In this document: positions 50,283 through 57,787 of the stretch, piece after piece
Layout: the number at the start of each line of letters is the position of its first letter
Numbering within the stretch: position 1 is the stretch's first letter
Source of the DNA: Ktedonobacter robiniae
Lineage (GTDB): Bacteria > Chloroflexota > Ktedonobacteria > Ktedonobacterales > Ktedonobacteraceae
Reading direction: 5' to 3'
DNA length: 64,000 bases
NCBI RefSeq assembly: GCF_016587375.1
Contig: NZ_BNJG01000001.1
Coordinates: 4,098,001 to 4,162,000 of the forward strand
Notes under the pieces: generated by a model
Databases searched by the model: none
What the model was told of the DNA's origin: nothing
The model's input: the letters and a program-made list of their open reading frames with translations, nothing else
Made by a program: the position numbers and the translations under genes

Positions 50283-50846
50283 CTACTTAATCTTTGCTAG
50301 CATTTGCTGCACCATGTCTTTGAGGTCCAGGTGTGAGCGGGCATCCTGGCTGCCCAGGCAGGTGAGGTCGCTGCTGGTCTTGCCCTGGTAGGTAATCGTG
50401 GTCGAGGTGCCGAAGGAGGCTGATTTCAAGCAACCGTGGTGGGGAATCTTGCTCACATCGCCTACCGCCTGCAAGGCGGTATGAAGTTGCTGGATGGCGA
50501 AGGTGCCAGCAGGAAAGGTCTTATCCTGGTAGGTGCCGAAGTGTGTTTTGCCTTTCTGCGTATAACTCAGGCTGCCACTGCCATCGCTATGAATCACCAG
50601 CGTATAGCCGGGGGTATTGGTCGAGCCAGAATTGGTAATGGTGGCCAGGGAGCCACCAGTCGCGGCGCCTGAGCCTTGCCCCTTGGAGGTAGTATCAAAT
50701 GCCGACATCGCTGTTATTCTCCCTATACTCATGGATGCAACGATAATAACTAGAAGGAGCGCTATGGTCGTGCCTCCTATCCATAATACGCGCCTCCCTG
50801 GTAAAAAGGAACGATGTCCAGGGGTATTGATGTGATGAACTGACAT
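50283..50846 (-). CDS. Membrane-anchored hypothetical protein
   Basis: A 187-residue protein, start at 50846 with GAGAGGTG upstream. One membrane anchor at about 20-40, a Ser/Gly/Thr linker, then an external domain with a TLVIHSDGSGSLSY strand, HHGCLKSASFG and LTCLGSQD. The two Cys could form a disulfide outside the cell. No family recognised. Confidence 0.65.
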   Translation of the reverse strand: MSVHHINTPGHRSFLPGRRVLWIGGTTIALLLVIIVASMSIGRITAMSAFDTTSKGQGSGAATGGSLATITNSGSTNTPGYTLVIHSDGSGSLSYTQKGKTHFGTYQDKTFPAGTFAIQQLHTALQAVGDVSKIPHHGCLKSASFGTSTTITYQGKTSSDLTCLGSQDARSHLDLKDMVQQMLAKIK

Positions 50847-51025
50847 AAATTGCACCTCTCCAGGGTCAGATTATTGCAGGTAGACAAGCTTGGTTAAGTC
50901 GTTGTTGTTATCTATGAACTCTTTGCGTTCGTCGTAATGACGTTATTGGCAGGAGAAAAGTTCCCATGGATTGCTGCTATGGCGTTGGGCGAATGTAACT
51001 CTCTCTTTCCATAAACAAATTATAT

Positions 51026-51042
51026 GGTCCAGGCTAGCTTGG
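51026..51042 (+). repeat. 17-mer shared with 25685-25701
   Basis: GGTCCAGGCTAGCTTGG, identical to the copy beside the GH113-like stop codon, here about 90 bases before the DUF1786 gene. Confidence 0.4.
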
Positions 51043-51133
51043 CTTCCTCTCGCCGCTATACAGAAAAGCCCTCGTCCTGGTGATATACTCCAAATTGATG
51101 CACTATTAAGTTTACGCAAGGAGAATATACCCT

Positions 51134-52306
51134 ATGCAGCCATCCACACGCATCCTGGCCGTTGATGTTGGGACCGGAACCCAGGATATCCTTTTGTTTG
51201 AGAGTGGCAAAGAGATGGAGAACTGCTTCAAGCTGGTTATGCCCTCGCCCACTGTCATTATCGCTGAACGCATCAAGCAGGCAACAAAAGTAGGAAAACG
51301 CCTGCTCTTAACGGGTGTTACAATGGGTGGCGGTCCCTGTCACTGGGCTGCCCGCGATCATGCGCTGGCAGGCTACGCCGTAGCTGTCACGCCTGACGCT
51401 GCTCGCACCTTTGATGATGACCTGGCAGGCGTCGAGCGCATGGGTTTTGAGATCATTGATGATCAAGAGGCCGAGCGTCGCGCCGCGCAAAATGATACCG
51501 TCCATATCGAGATGCAGGACTTCAATGCTCAGGCTATTCTGACGGCTTTTACAGCCTTTGATGTCGACCCCACCGTCGATGCCATTGCCCTGGCAGCCTT
51601 TGATCACGGGGCCGCGCCTCCTGGATATAGCGACCGGCGTTTCCGTTTTGACTTTATTACAGAGACGGTCCGGCGTCGCCCCTCACCCAGCGCCTTTGCC
51701 TACCTGGCCCAGGATATTCCCCCCTCACTCACGCGCCTCCATGCGGTGGCGCAGAGCGCCCGGCGCTATTTAAGTCTGAGCGGATCACGCCTGGATGCGC
51801 CTCTGCTCTTGATGGATACCGGCTCGGCGGCGGCGCTGGGTTCGCTTGAGGATGCCAGGGTGCGTGAGCAGCGTGAGTCTATTCTCTGCAATATCGGCAA
51901 TTTTCATACCCTGGCCTTTCACCTGCGCGATGGCGAGATCATGGGCATTTTTGAGCACCACACGGGGGAGATTGATCGCGCACGCCTGGAAGAACTGCTC
52001 CGTAAACTGGCCCAGGGTACATTGACTAATGAAGAGGTCTTTGCGGATAGCGGCCATGGGGCCTTGATTATCAAACGCTTGCATGAGACAAGCACTCAGC
52101 CAGGTGGAAAATTACCTTTTCTCTCGGTGACGGGACCGCGCAGGGCGCTGCTGGATGGCTCTGAACTCAAGCCCTATGCCTGTACGCCTCACGGGGATAT
52201 GATGATCACTGGCTGCTTCGGCCTCTTACGCGCGCTCGCGGACAACAACCCCACGCTCGCTCCAGCCATTGAGCCAGCGCTACTACCTGCCTTCAAGCTA
52301 TCCTGA
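51134..52306 (+). CDS. DUF1786 protein (ASKHA-like fold)
   Basis: A 390-residue protein of the DUF1786 family, often labelled putative pyruvate-formate-lyase activating enzyme although it has no radical-SAM cysteine motif. It starts with ILAVDVGTGTQDILLF (Asp11 and Gly-Thr of the phosphate-binding loop), and has GGGPCHWAARDH, LLMDTGSAAALGSL and a C-terminal MMITGCFGLLRAL, all suggesting an actin/hexokinase-type ATP fold. AAGGAG stands nine bases before the start, with TATACT near 51083 as a possible -10. Function unknown. Confidence 0.85.
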   Translation: MQPSTRILAVDVGTGTQDILLFESGKEMENCFKLVMPSPTVIIAERIKQATKVGKRLLLTGVTMGGGPCHWAARDHALAGYAVAVTPDAARTFDDDLAGVERMGFEIIDDQEAERRAAQNDTVHIEMQDFNAQAILTAFTAFDVDPTVDAIALAAFDHGAAPPGYSDRRFRFDFITETVRRRPSPSAFAYLAQDIPPSLTRLHAVAQSARRYLSLSGSRLDAPLLLMDTGSAAALGSLEDARVREQRESILCNIGNFHTLAFHLRDGEIMGIFEHHTGEIDRARLEELLRKLAQGTLTNEEVFADSGHGALIIKRLHETSTQPGGKLPFLSVTGPRRALLDGSELKPYACTPHGDMMITGCFGLLRALADNNPTLAPAIEPALLPAFKLS

Positions 52307-52466
52307 ATATTATCCAGTTTGAGTCGCTCCCCGGCCCTGTTAACCTGGGATTGTGTGCCTCTCTCGCTTGTCCTGGTCTATGTATTGAGCCTTTGTCCTG
52401 GACAAGTGTATGCAGGTGCAGTGTTTTTCTATGGGTATATGGAAGAAGCGTTTGGGCGTGCTTAAT

Positions 52467-52943
52467 TCATAGGCTTGCCGTGAGGGGTGAGGAATGGGAT
52501 CGGTTACGAGTTCTGCGTTGGGGCTTGAGAGGAACATCGGCAGCGGTTTGGACACGGGTGACTTTTTCGCGGATTAACGATATCTGTGAATGGACGGCCT
52601 GGCGGGACTGCTGGAGTTTTCGCGCTATCTCAGAGGGGCGTTCATTAGCAACGATGTACTGGCATATTATTGCTTGCTTCTCAGTCAGACCTATGGCCGG
52701 GTGATCAAGAGCCAGGCGAGCCATATCTTCCAATTGACCATAACGACTACGTCGATAATCATTCAGGTCGTCCGGAGAGAAGAGCCATCGGTCGACGACA
52801 CGTACTCCTGGTATGCGTCCTGCCTCAACCAGGTGCATAAAGTGCCAATAGCTCAGATCGAGGTGTTTCGCCGCCTCGTGAGTTGTCATCATGCCATTGA
52901 GATGCTGTAGGTTACGATGTAGATCGCTACTCCTAAGGACCAT
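52467..52943 (-). CDS. DNA-binding protein with two helix-turn-helix parts
   Basis: A 158-residue protein with an excisionase/MerR-like N-terminal helix-turn-helix (TTHEAAKHLDLSYWHFMHL, then AGRIPGVRVVDRWLFSPDDL, residues 20-60). A second LuxR/sigma-type helix-turn-helix follows (LTEKQAIICQYIVANERPSE, IARKLQQSRQAVHSQI, about 87-121), with a basic tail. It is probably a transcription regulator with an unusual double domain. The start at 52943 has AGAAAGG at a longish distance. Confidence 0.7.
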   Translation of the reverse strand: MVLRSSDLHRNLQHLNGMMTTHEAAKHLDLSYWHFMHLVEAGRIPGVRVVDRWLFSPDDLNDYRRSRYGQLEDMARLALDHPAIGLTEKQAIICQYIVANERPSEIARKLQQSRQAVHSQISLIREKVTRVQTAADVPLKPQRRTRNRSHSSPLTASL

Positions 52944-53160
52944 TGTCGGACGCCTTTCTACGGGTACAGCCGTGAGTTAAAAAGTGCCTGGCAAAAGACA
53001 TTCTTAGTTACAATGAGTATAACATAGGAGCTTATAGTAGTTCAAGCTTGGGAATTCTGCAAATAGTCAAAAATAGGGAACGCTAGAGAATGCGGAGAAC
53101 TTAGCCTTTGGGATAGTATTTCGCTCATCTCCGCATCCCAGTAGAGAAGAGAGCGCTTAC
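52944..53160. other. AT-rich promoter region of regulator gene
   Basis: About 220 AT-rich bases between the double-HTH gene (minus) and copy 3 of the dispersed element. No gene or strong inverted repeat is seen. Confidence 0.3.
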
Positions 53161-53240
53161 TACTGATCCGAAACCCTGGCGTTTATCCCCGAATGGGGTG
53201 AAGCGCTAGTCGCGAGAGCGACGTTGGGTTTCGGAATAAA
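53161..53240 (+). repeat. Dispersed structured element, copy 3 (order A-B)
   Basis: TACTGA, TCCGAAACCC, hairpin A CCCCGAATGGGG, hairpin B AGCGCTAGTCGC-GAGA-GCGAC, then TTGGGTTTCGGAATAA. Hairpin B differs from copy 2 by paired changes (CAC/GTG to CGC/GCG) and keeps a GNRA loop. It lies antisense to and just past the SCP2 stop codon. Confidence 0.75.
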
Positions 53241-53244
53241 AATC

Positions 53245-53568
53245 TTAGCGACCCAGGTCAAATAGGCCCTGAAGGCGCATCGCCAGCATCATGTCGCCAG
53301 CCATCTTGACTTTGCCTGTCATAAAGGCGTTCATCGCGTCCAACTTCCCTCCTGCGATGTCCAGCCAATCCGTATCCTTAATAGTGAAAACCACGTCTGG
53401 CTTCTCGACACCGCCCTCAATCAACTGGCAGGTCTGGTTCTCAATTTTCGCCGCGTACGACCCGGCCTGCTCACCAGTAATATTAAACTGAAAGGTCTTG
53501 TTGAGTCCCGCTGCCCCTTCCGGCTTGAAGCGCGATTGTAAGGCCTGGAATGTTTCTGCTACTGTCAT
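53245..53568 (-). CDS. SCP2 sterol-carrier domain protein
   Basis: A 107-residue single-domain SCP2 protein (lipid/sterol-binding fold), with the typical KPDVVFTIKDTDWLDIAGGK and AFMTGKVKMAGDMMLAMRL segments. AAAGGAG precedes the start. A hairpin GCAGG/CCTGC lies in the 5' region (about 53591-53606). It probably carries a hydrophobic ligand; no partner enzyme is adjacent. Confidence 0.92.
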   Translation of the reverse strand: MTVAETFQALQSRFKPEGAAGLNKTFQFNITGEQAGSYAAKIENQTCQLIEGGVEKPDVVFTIKDTDWLDIAGGKLDAMNAFMTGKVKMAGDMMLAMRLQGLFDLGR

Positions 53569-53820
53569 TTCTTTTCTCCTTTAAATGCGAGCAGGTAATT
53601 CCCTGCTGGCTATAGTATAGTCATAGAAACGCCAATGCCTTCAAGAACGCGTGTTTCTCGCCCGCGAAGCTCATGGGTAAAGGGGGGTGGGTGGCAAGAA
53701 AGAATCCTCCAGGTTAGAGCCGGGCTCTTGTATACAAAGTCCTCTAATGATATGCTGAAGGCAACAAGACGTCATTGACGTGAACACAAGATGTCGTAGA
53801 AAGAAGTAGGGGGTCCTATC

Positions 53821-54321
53821 ATGTCCGGTGAGCGGATTGCGCGCAAGGTAAAGATCGAGGGCGGCTATCTCAATTTCAGCTCGGCCCACTTTATCACCTA
53901 TGGTGGCAAGTGTGAGCGCTTGCATGGCCATAATTATGGCGTCCTGGTCGAGGTTGAGGGGACGTTGGGCGAGGATATGCTGGTCTTTGATTTTACTGTA
54001 CTTAAACGCTTGACTAAGGAGATCTGCAAGCGCCTTGATCACCGCTTCTTGCTGCCCCTCCACAATCCGCATCTGCAATTGGCCTCCACTGAAGATGAGT
54101 GGGAGGTGCATTTCGCTGGCAAGCGCTATATCTTCCCACGCGCCGACGTGGCGGAGCTACCCATCGATAATTCGACCGCCGAGCGCCTGGCCGAGTATAT
54201 TTGCAACGAACTCTGCCGTGAACTTCGGGCTTTTAACACCTCTAATCTCTCCTCTATTATGGTCGGCGTCGAAGAGGCCCCCACACAAATGGCTTACTAT
54301 AAACTCTCGCTTAACGAGTAG
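53821..54321 (+). CDS. 6-pyruvoyl-tetrahydropterin synthase / QueD-family protein
   Basis: A 166-residue T-fold enzyme with the zinc ligands His23 (SSAHF) and His36/His38 (LHGHNYG), and Glu of GVEEAP near the C-terminus that binds the pterin. Bacterial members make 6-carboxytetrahydropterin (queuosine path) or tetrahydropterins. The spacing Cys31-to-HGH and the long insert (TEDEWEVHFAGKRYIFP) point to a subtype I cannot separate. It is convergent with the class V aminotransferase gene. Confidence 0.85.
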   Translation: MSGERIARKVKIEGGYLNFSSAHFITYGGKCERLHGHNYGVLVEVEGTLGEDMLVFDFTVLKRLTKEICKRLDHRFLLPLHNPHLQLASTEDEWEVHFAGKRYIFPRADVAELPIDNSTAERLAEYICNELCRELRAFNTSNLSSIMVGVEEAPTQMAYYKLSLNE

Positions 54322-54330
54322 CCATAAGGA

Positions 54331-54371
54331 GAAAGACAGCGGGTGCGCTTTCGAGCGCACCCGCTGTCTTT
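54331..54371. terminator. Bidirectional terminator with TTCG loop
   Basis: AAAGACAGCGGGTGCGCT pairs exactly with AGCGCACCCGCTGTCTTT around TTCG. It lies between convergent genes and has A/T runs at both ends. Confidence 0.85.
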
Positions 54372-54382
54372 TCCTACTCTTC

Positions 54383-55552
54383 TTATCCCTGGCGTACGGC
54401 TTTGAGCCATACGGCTTGGGCGGCGGCAATCGCCTTGCCCGGCTGGATGTTATAACCGAGATAAGCCAGGCTGTTCTCAACAGCGCTTAGCGCGACCAGG
54501 ACATCATTGGGGGTCATATAGCCCATGTGCCCGATACGGAAGATGCGCTCTTTCAGAGTTTTGCCCTGGCCCGCGGCATAGATGACGCCGAAGGTGTCGC
54601 GCGCAACCTTGAGGAAGGCCGTGGCCTCGACGCTCTCTGGTACCATGACGGCGGTCAGGGTATCGGAGGCAAACTGCTCTTCTGTGCACAACAGGTCAAG
54701 TCCAGCGGCCTTGATGCCTGCGCGGCACATCTCACCCATGAGGTGATGGCGCTCCTGTACCTGCTCCCAGCCCTCTTCTGCCAGCATGTTCAGCGCGGCT
54801 TGCAGGCCATAGTAGAGCGAGATGGGGGGCGTTTGTGGGGTCTGACCCTTGTCGTAGCTCTTGCGGTATTCCTTCAGGCTGAAGTAGAACTTGGGCGTAT
54901 GCGCCTCTTCCGCCTGGGCCCATGCTCGCTTGCTCGCGGCGATGATCATCATACCGGGAGGGCACATCAGGGTTTTCTGTGAGCCGGTGAAGGCGACGTC
55001 TACGCCCCACTCATCCATGTGCAGTGGAAGTGCGCCCACGCTGGAGACGCCATCGACGAGGACGAGCGCGCCATGTTTTGCGGCCTCGGCGGCGATCTCT
55101 TTCACGGGATTAAAGACGCCGGTACTGGTCTCATTATGTTGCAGGCAGACGGCTTTGATGCTGCCCTGGTGCTTGTTGAGCACCTCGGCAACCTCGGCTG
55201 GCTTGGCGGCAGTTCCCGGCTCGTAATCCAGGTGCTCGACGGCATAGCCCAACTCGGCGTTGGCCTTGGACCAGCGCTCACCAAAATCGCCAATCACGAC
55301 GTTGAGCACCTTGGCGCCTGCGGGCACAAAGTTGACCATCGCGGTCTCCCAGCCACTACTACCCGAGCTTGCCAGGACGTAGACCTGCTCCTGCGTGCGG
55401 AAAAGCGCCTGGAGCTTACTGGCAACGTCTTTTGCCAGCACGCTAAACTTTTCGCTGCGGTGATTGATCATGGGCATGGTCATGGCGGCGGCAACCTGCG
55501 GGGGAACAGGCGTGGGACCTGCCAGGTGTAGGGCAACTTTCTCTTTGAGCAT
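54383..55552 (-). CDS. Class V aminotransferase (alanine/serine-glyoxylate type)
   Basis: A 389-residue PLP enzyme with Lys193 in AFTGSQKTLMCPPGM as Schiff-base lysine, LAGPTPVPPQV at the N-terminus and LVDGVSSVGALPLHMDEWGVD, typical of alanine-glyoxylate / serine-glyoxylate / serine-pyruvate aminotransferases. It therefore joins glycine, serine and glyoxylate pools. A ZTP riboswitch directly upstream (55580-55700) supports a one-carbon/purine link. Exact amino donor not decidable. Confidence 0.9.
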   Translation of the reverse strand: MLKEKVALHLAGPTPVPPQVAAAMTMPMINHRSEKFSVLAKDVASKLQALFRTQEQVYVLASSGSSGWETAMVNFVPAGAKVLNVVIGDFGERWSKANAELGYAVEHLDYEPGTAAKPAEVAEVLNKHQGSIKAVCLQHNETSTGVFNPVKEIAAEAAKHGALVLVDGVSSVGALPLHMDEWGVDVAFTGSQKTLMCPPGMMIIAASKRAWAQAEEAHTPKFYFSLKEYRKSYDKGQTPQTPPISLYYGLQAALNMLAEEGWEQVQERHHLMGEMCRAGIKAAGLDLLCTEEQFASDTLTAVMVPESVEATAFLKVARDTFGVIYAAGQGKTLKERIFRIGHMGYMTPNDVLVALSAVENSLAYLGYNIQPGKAIAAAQAVWLKAVRQG

Positions 55553-55579
55553 GTGTATCTCTCCCTCGTTTCAGCAAAC

Positions 55580-55703
55580 AAAAAAGGCACCAGATTGATG
55601 GTGCCCAGCCCAGGCGAGCGGCTGATACATAATTTAAACTTGTTCTCCAGGCTTCCCCGTGGTAATCCACGTACGCGCCAGTTACCGAGAGAACACGGAA
55701 TGT
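55580..55703 (-). ncRNA. ZTP (pfl motif) riboswitch with terminator
   Basis: Read on the minus strand. P1 pairs TGTTCTC with GAGAACA, enclosing the conserved GGTAACTGGCGCG. The P2 hairpin is ACGTGG-ATTA-CCACG, followed by GGGGAAGCC, a linker, then CAGCCGCTCGCCTGGGC, the hallmark 3' pseudoknot/P3 element of the pfl motif. It is immediately followed by an intrinsic terminator GGCACC/GGTGCC with TTTTTT. ZTP/ZMP signals low 10-formyl-tetrahydrofolate; binding normally prevents termination and turns on the downstream gene, here the aminotransferase. Confidence 0.85.
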
Positions 55704-55815
55704 GTCTACTTTCTTCTTCCAGTATACCAGATATTCTGCATTTTTCCAGGGGCTGTGTGAGTCAGGTCCTCAAGATGAGAACCCGTCTCATGCAGCCCTG
55801 GAGCTTTTGTCGCGC

Positions 55816-56895
55816 CTAGCGTGTAATGAAGTCGCGACCGATGGCGTGCGCCACTGCCTGCGCCTGTGGCATCAGTTCGTTGAACTGCTGAATGGTCAAC
55901 GACTGTGCGCCGTCCTTCAGCGCCTCGTCGGGATTGGGGTGTACCTCGATCAAGAGGGCGTCGGTTCCCGCGGCGATAGAAGCCAGCGTCATCGGCCCCA
56001 CCAGGTGACGGTGACCTGTGCCCTGGCTGGGATCTGAGATGATCGGCAGGTGCGAGAGCGTCTTCGCGACGGGGATGGCGCTGATGTCCATCGTGTTGCG
56101 GGTCGCCTTCTCGAAGGTACGGATGCCGCGCTCACAGAGGATAACGTTTTTATTGCCCTGTGAGAGCACGTATTCAGCCGCCAGCAGCCACTCTTCGATG
56201 GTCGCCGACATGCCACGCTTCAGTACGACGGGCTTGTTGGTGCGCCCAATCTCGTCCAGGAGCATGTAGTTCTGCATGTTACGTGTGCCGATCTGGAGAA
56301 TGTCAGCGTACTCGCAGACCATGGCTACATCGGATGGGGTCATGACCTCGGTAATCACGGCCATGCCGAACTCGTCGCGCGCCTTCGCTAGCAACTGGAG
56401 GCCCTTCTCACCCAGGCCACGGAAGCCGTAGGGGGAGGTTGAGGGCTTGAAAGCACCACCACGCAGGATGACGGCTCCAGCCTTGCGCACGGCCTCGGCG
56501 GCGGTCATCAACTGTGTCTCCGTCTCAACGGTGCAGGGACCCGCCATCATGACGACGTCTTTGCCGCCAATTGTGACGCTGCCACCGTCGACACAGGCCG
56601 CGGGTACCTCGACCGTAGTATTCTCAGGGTGAAACTCGCGACTGGCAAGCTTGTATGGCTTGGAGACGCGTAGAACGTTGTCTACGCCGGGCAGGCCCTC
56701 GAGAGAGTCTTCCAGGCCCGGAGTGATGCCGCCGATGCCACTGGGCAGGCCCGCGTTGCTGGTTTGCCCCAGCACACCAATAACGGTGCGCTCGACGCCC
56801 TGTGAGAGGTGTCCCGAAAGTCCATGGTTCTGCAAAAATTTCAATACGTGCTGTATCTCTTCGTTATTACTATGCGCCTTCATAACGACAATCAT
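55816..56895 (-). CDS. aroF: 3-deoxy-7-phosphoheptulonate synthase, type I-beta
   Basis: DAHP synthase, the first enzyme of the shikimate pathway. The 359-residue protein has the N-terminal ferredoxin-like domain of the Thermotoga/Bacillus class (MIVVMKAHSNNEE to about 90), then the catalytic barrel: MMAGPCTVET, LRGGAFKPSTSPYGFRG, ITEVMTP, LKRGMSATIEEWL, CERGIRTFE and SDPSQGTGHR. The start at 56895 follows AAGGAG; the frame's upstream part is not homologous. It comes after aroH at the end of the aromatic block. Confidence 0.95.
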   Translation of the reverse strand: MIVVMKAHSNNEEIQHVLKFLQNHGLSGHLSQGVERTVIGVLGQTSNAGLPSGIGGITPGLEDSLEGLPGVDNVLRVSKPYKLASREFHPENTTVEVPAACVDGGSVTIGGKDVVMMAGPCTVETETQLMTAAEAVRKAGAVILRGGAFKPSTSPYGFRGLGEKGLQLLAKARDEFGMAVITEVMTPSDVAMVCEYADILQIGTRNMQNYMLLDEIGRTNKPVVLKRGMSATIEEWLLAAEYVLSQGNKNVILCERGIRTFEKATRNTMDISAIPVAKTLSHLPIISDPSQGTGHRHLVGPMTLASIAAGTDALLIEVHPNPDEALKDGAQSLTIQQFNELMPQAQAVAHAIGRDFITR

Positions 56896-56997
56896 GAGTC
56901 CTTCTCCTTCTTCTCGCAAACAATTGAGTACGAGCAAACAGCGCTCGCGCTCCGGCCACCGTGACCACCTTGTCATAATTGCCGGGTCGATACAACT

Positions 56998-57059
56998 TAC
57001 TTCTTCTCCGAAAACCCTGAGCGTGCTTGCCCCCGAATGGGGTTGGGTTTCGGAATAAG
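56998..57059 (+). repeat. Dispersed structured element, copy 4 (hairpin A only)
   Basis: TACTTCTTC, TCCGAAAACCC, CCCCGAATGGGG, GGGTTTCGGAATAAG. Lacks hairpin B. Between aroH and aroF, antisense to both. Confidence 0.72.
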
Positions 57060-57144
57060 GTTTTTGTCACCAACCTGCTTTTTCCTGTCGGTGATGAATA
57101 ACAATAACTTGAGCCTGCCTGGACCTCTATCCAGCCTACACGCC

Positions 57145-57516
57145 CTATTTGTGTAGACCGTAGCTTGGGCGCAGGCGGATAGCTTCGTGCAAATACACGT
57201 GACGCATCTCGGCGTTGCTGCGCGTGCTGTTGACATGCAGCAGGACGCGGATGCACATTCCCAGGCTCTCAGGCACGGGAATCTCGCGTGCGCACATCAG
57301 CGGTACCTCGGTCCAACCGATCTCGCGTGCCGCTTTCGCGGGAAAGCAGGCATCAAGATCCTCGGTCAGCGTGAAGAGCGCGCTGGCGATATCTCCAAGC
57401 TGAAGCTCATTCTCGCTGACGAGATGCTCCAACAGCTCTTTGGTTGCCCTACAGATCTCTTCCTCGGTGTTGTTCTTGACCGTTGTTGCGCCACGTATTC
57501 CTCGACAGTAGATCAC
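57145..57516 (-). CDS. aroH: Chorismate mutase, AroH type
   Basis: Converts chorismate to prephenate, toward phenylalanine and tyrosine. The 123-residue protein is the AroH (Bacillus-type) trimeric barrel: CRGIRGATTV at the N-terminus with the conserved Arg, LFTLTEDLDACFPAKAAR and CIRVLLHVNS with a catalytic Arg, and VYLHEAIRLRPS. GTG start with AAAGGGGTG ten bases upstream. It lies between trpA and aroF, competing with TrpE for chorismate. Confidence 0.93.
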   Translation of the reverse strand: MIYCRGIRGATTVKNNTEEEICRATKELLEHLVSENELQLGDIASALFTLTEDLDACFPAKAAREIGWTEVPLMCAREIPVPESLGMCIRVLLHVNSTRSNAEMRHVYLHEAIRLRPSYGLHK

Positions 57517-57725
57517 TATGCTTTCACCCCTTTACCGGTTAAATACTCGCCCTTCTCGACCAGAAGCACTGGTAAGCAAGAACGAAAGTGTCTCCATTGT
57601 AAGGGATGAAGGCAAGGTTCTTCCAGCCCGCGATGCTACTGTTGTAGGCTATACCACGCCCACAACCACATTCCCTCCCTTTTCCTCTTTCCTATTTTGC
57701 CCAGTTCCTCTAGGCAAATATCCTT

Positions 57726-57784
57726 TACTTCTTCTCCGAAATCCCTGAGCGCGCGCCCGACTGGGGGTTGGGTTTCGGAATAAG
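57726..57784 (+). repeat. Dispersed structured element, copy 5 (hairpin A only, diverged)
   Basis: TACTTCTTC, TCCGAAATCCC, CGCCCGACTGGGG, GGGTTTCGGAATAAG. It lies three bases past the trpA stop codon, antisense to it, in the 271-base trpA-aroH gap. Confidence 0.7.
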
Positions 57785-57787
57785 ATC

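Noticed and set aside
51134..52306. Calling the DUF1786 protein a pyruvate-formate-lyase activating enzyme
   Set aside because: It lacks the CxxxCxxC radical-SAM motif; the sequence suggests an actin-like ATP fold.
56896..57144. Searched the aroF and aroH leaders for a T-box or trp attenuator
   Set aside because: No T-box sequence or run of Trp codons was seen; the true trp leader lies beyond the right edge of the window.
19115..57784. The five dispersed elements considered as ordinary intrinsic terminators
   Set aside because: There is no T-run, two copies lie just before start codons, and orientation does not follow transcription; a mobile or RNA-structural element fits better.
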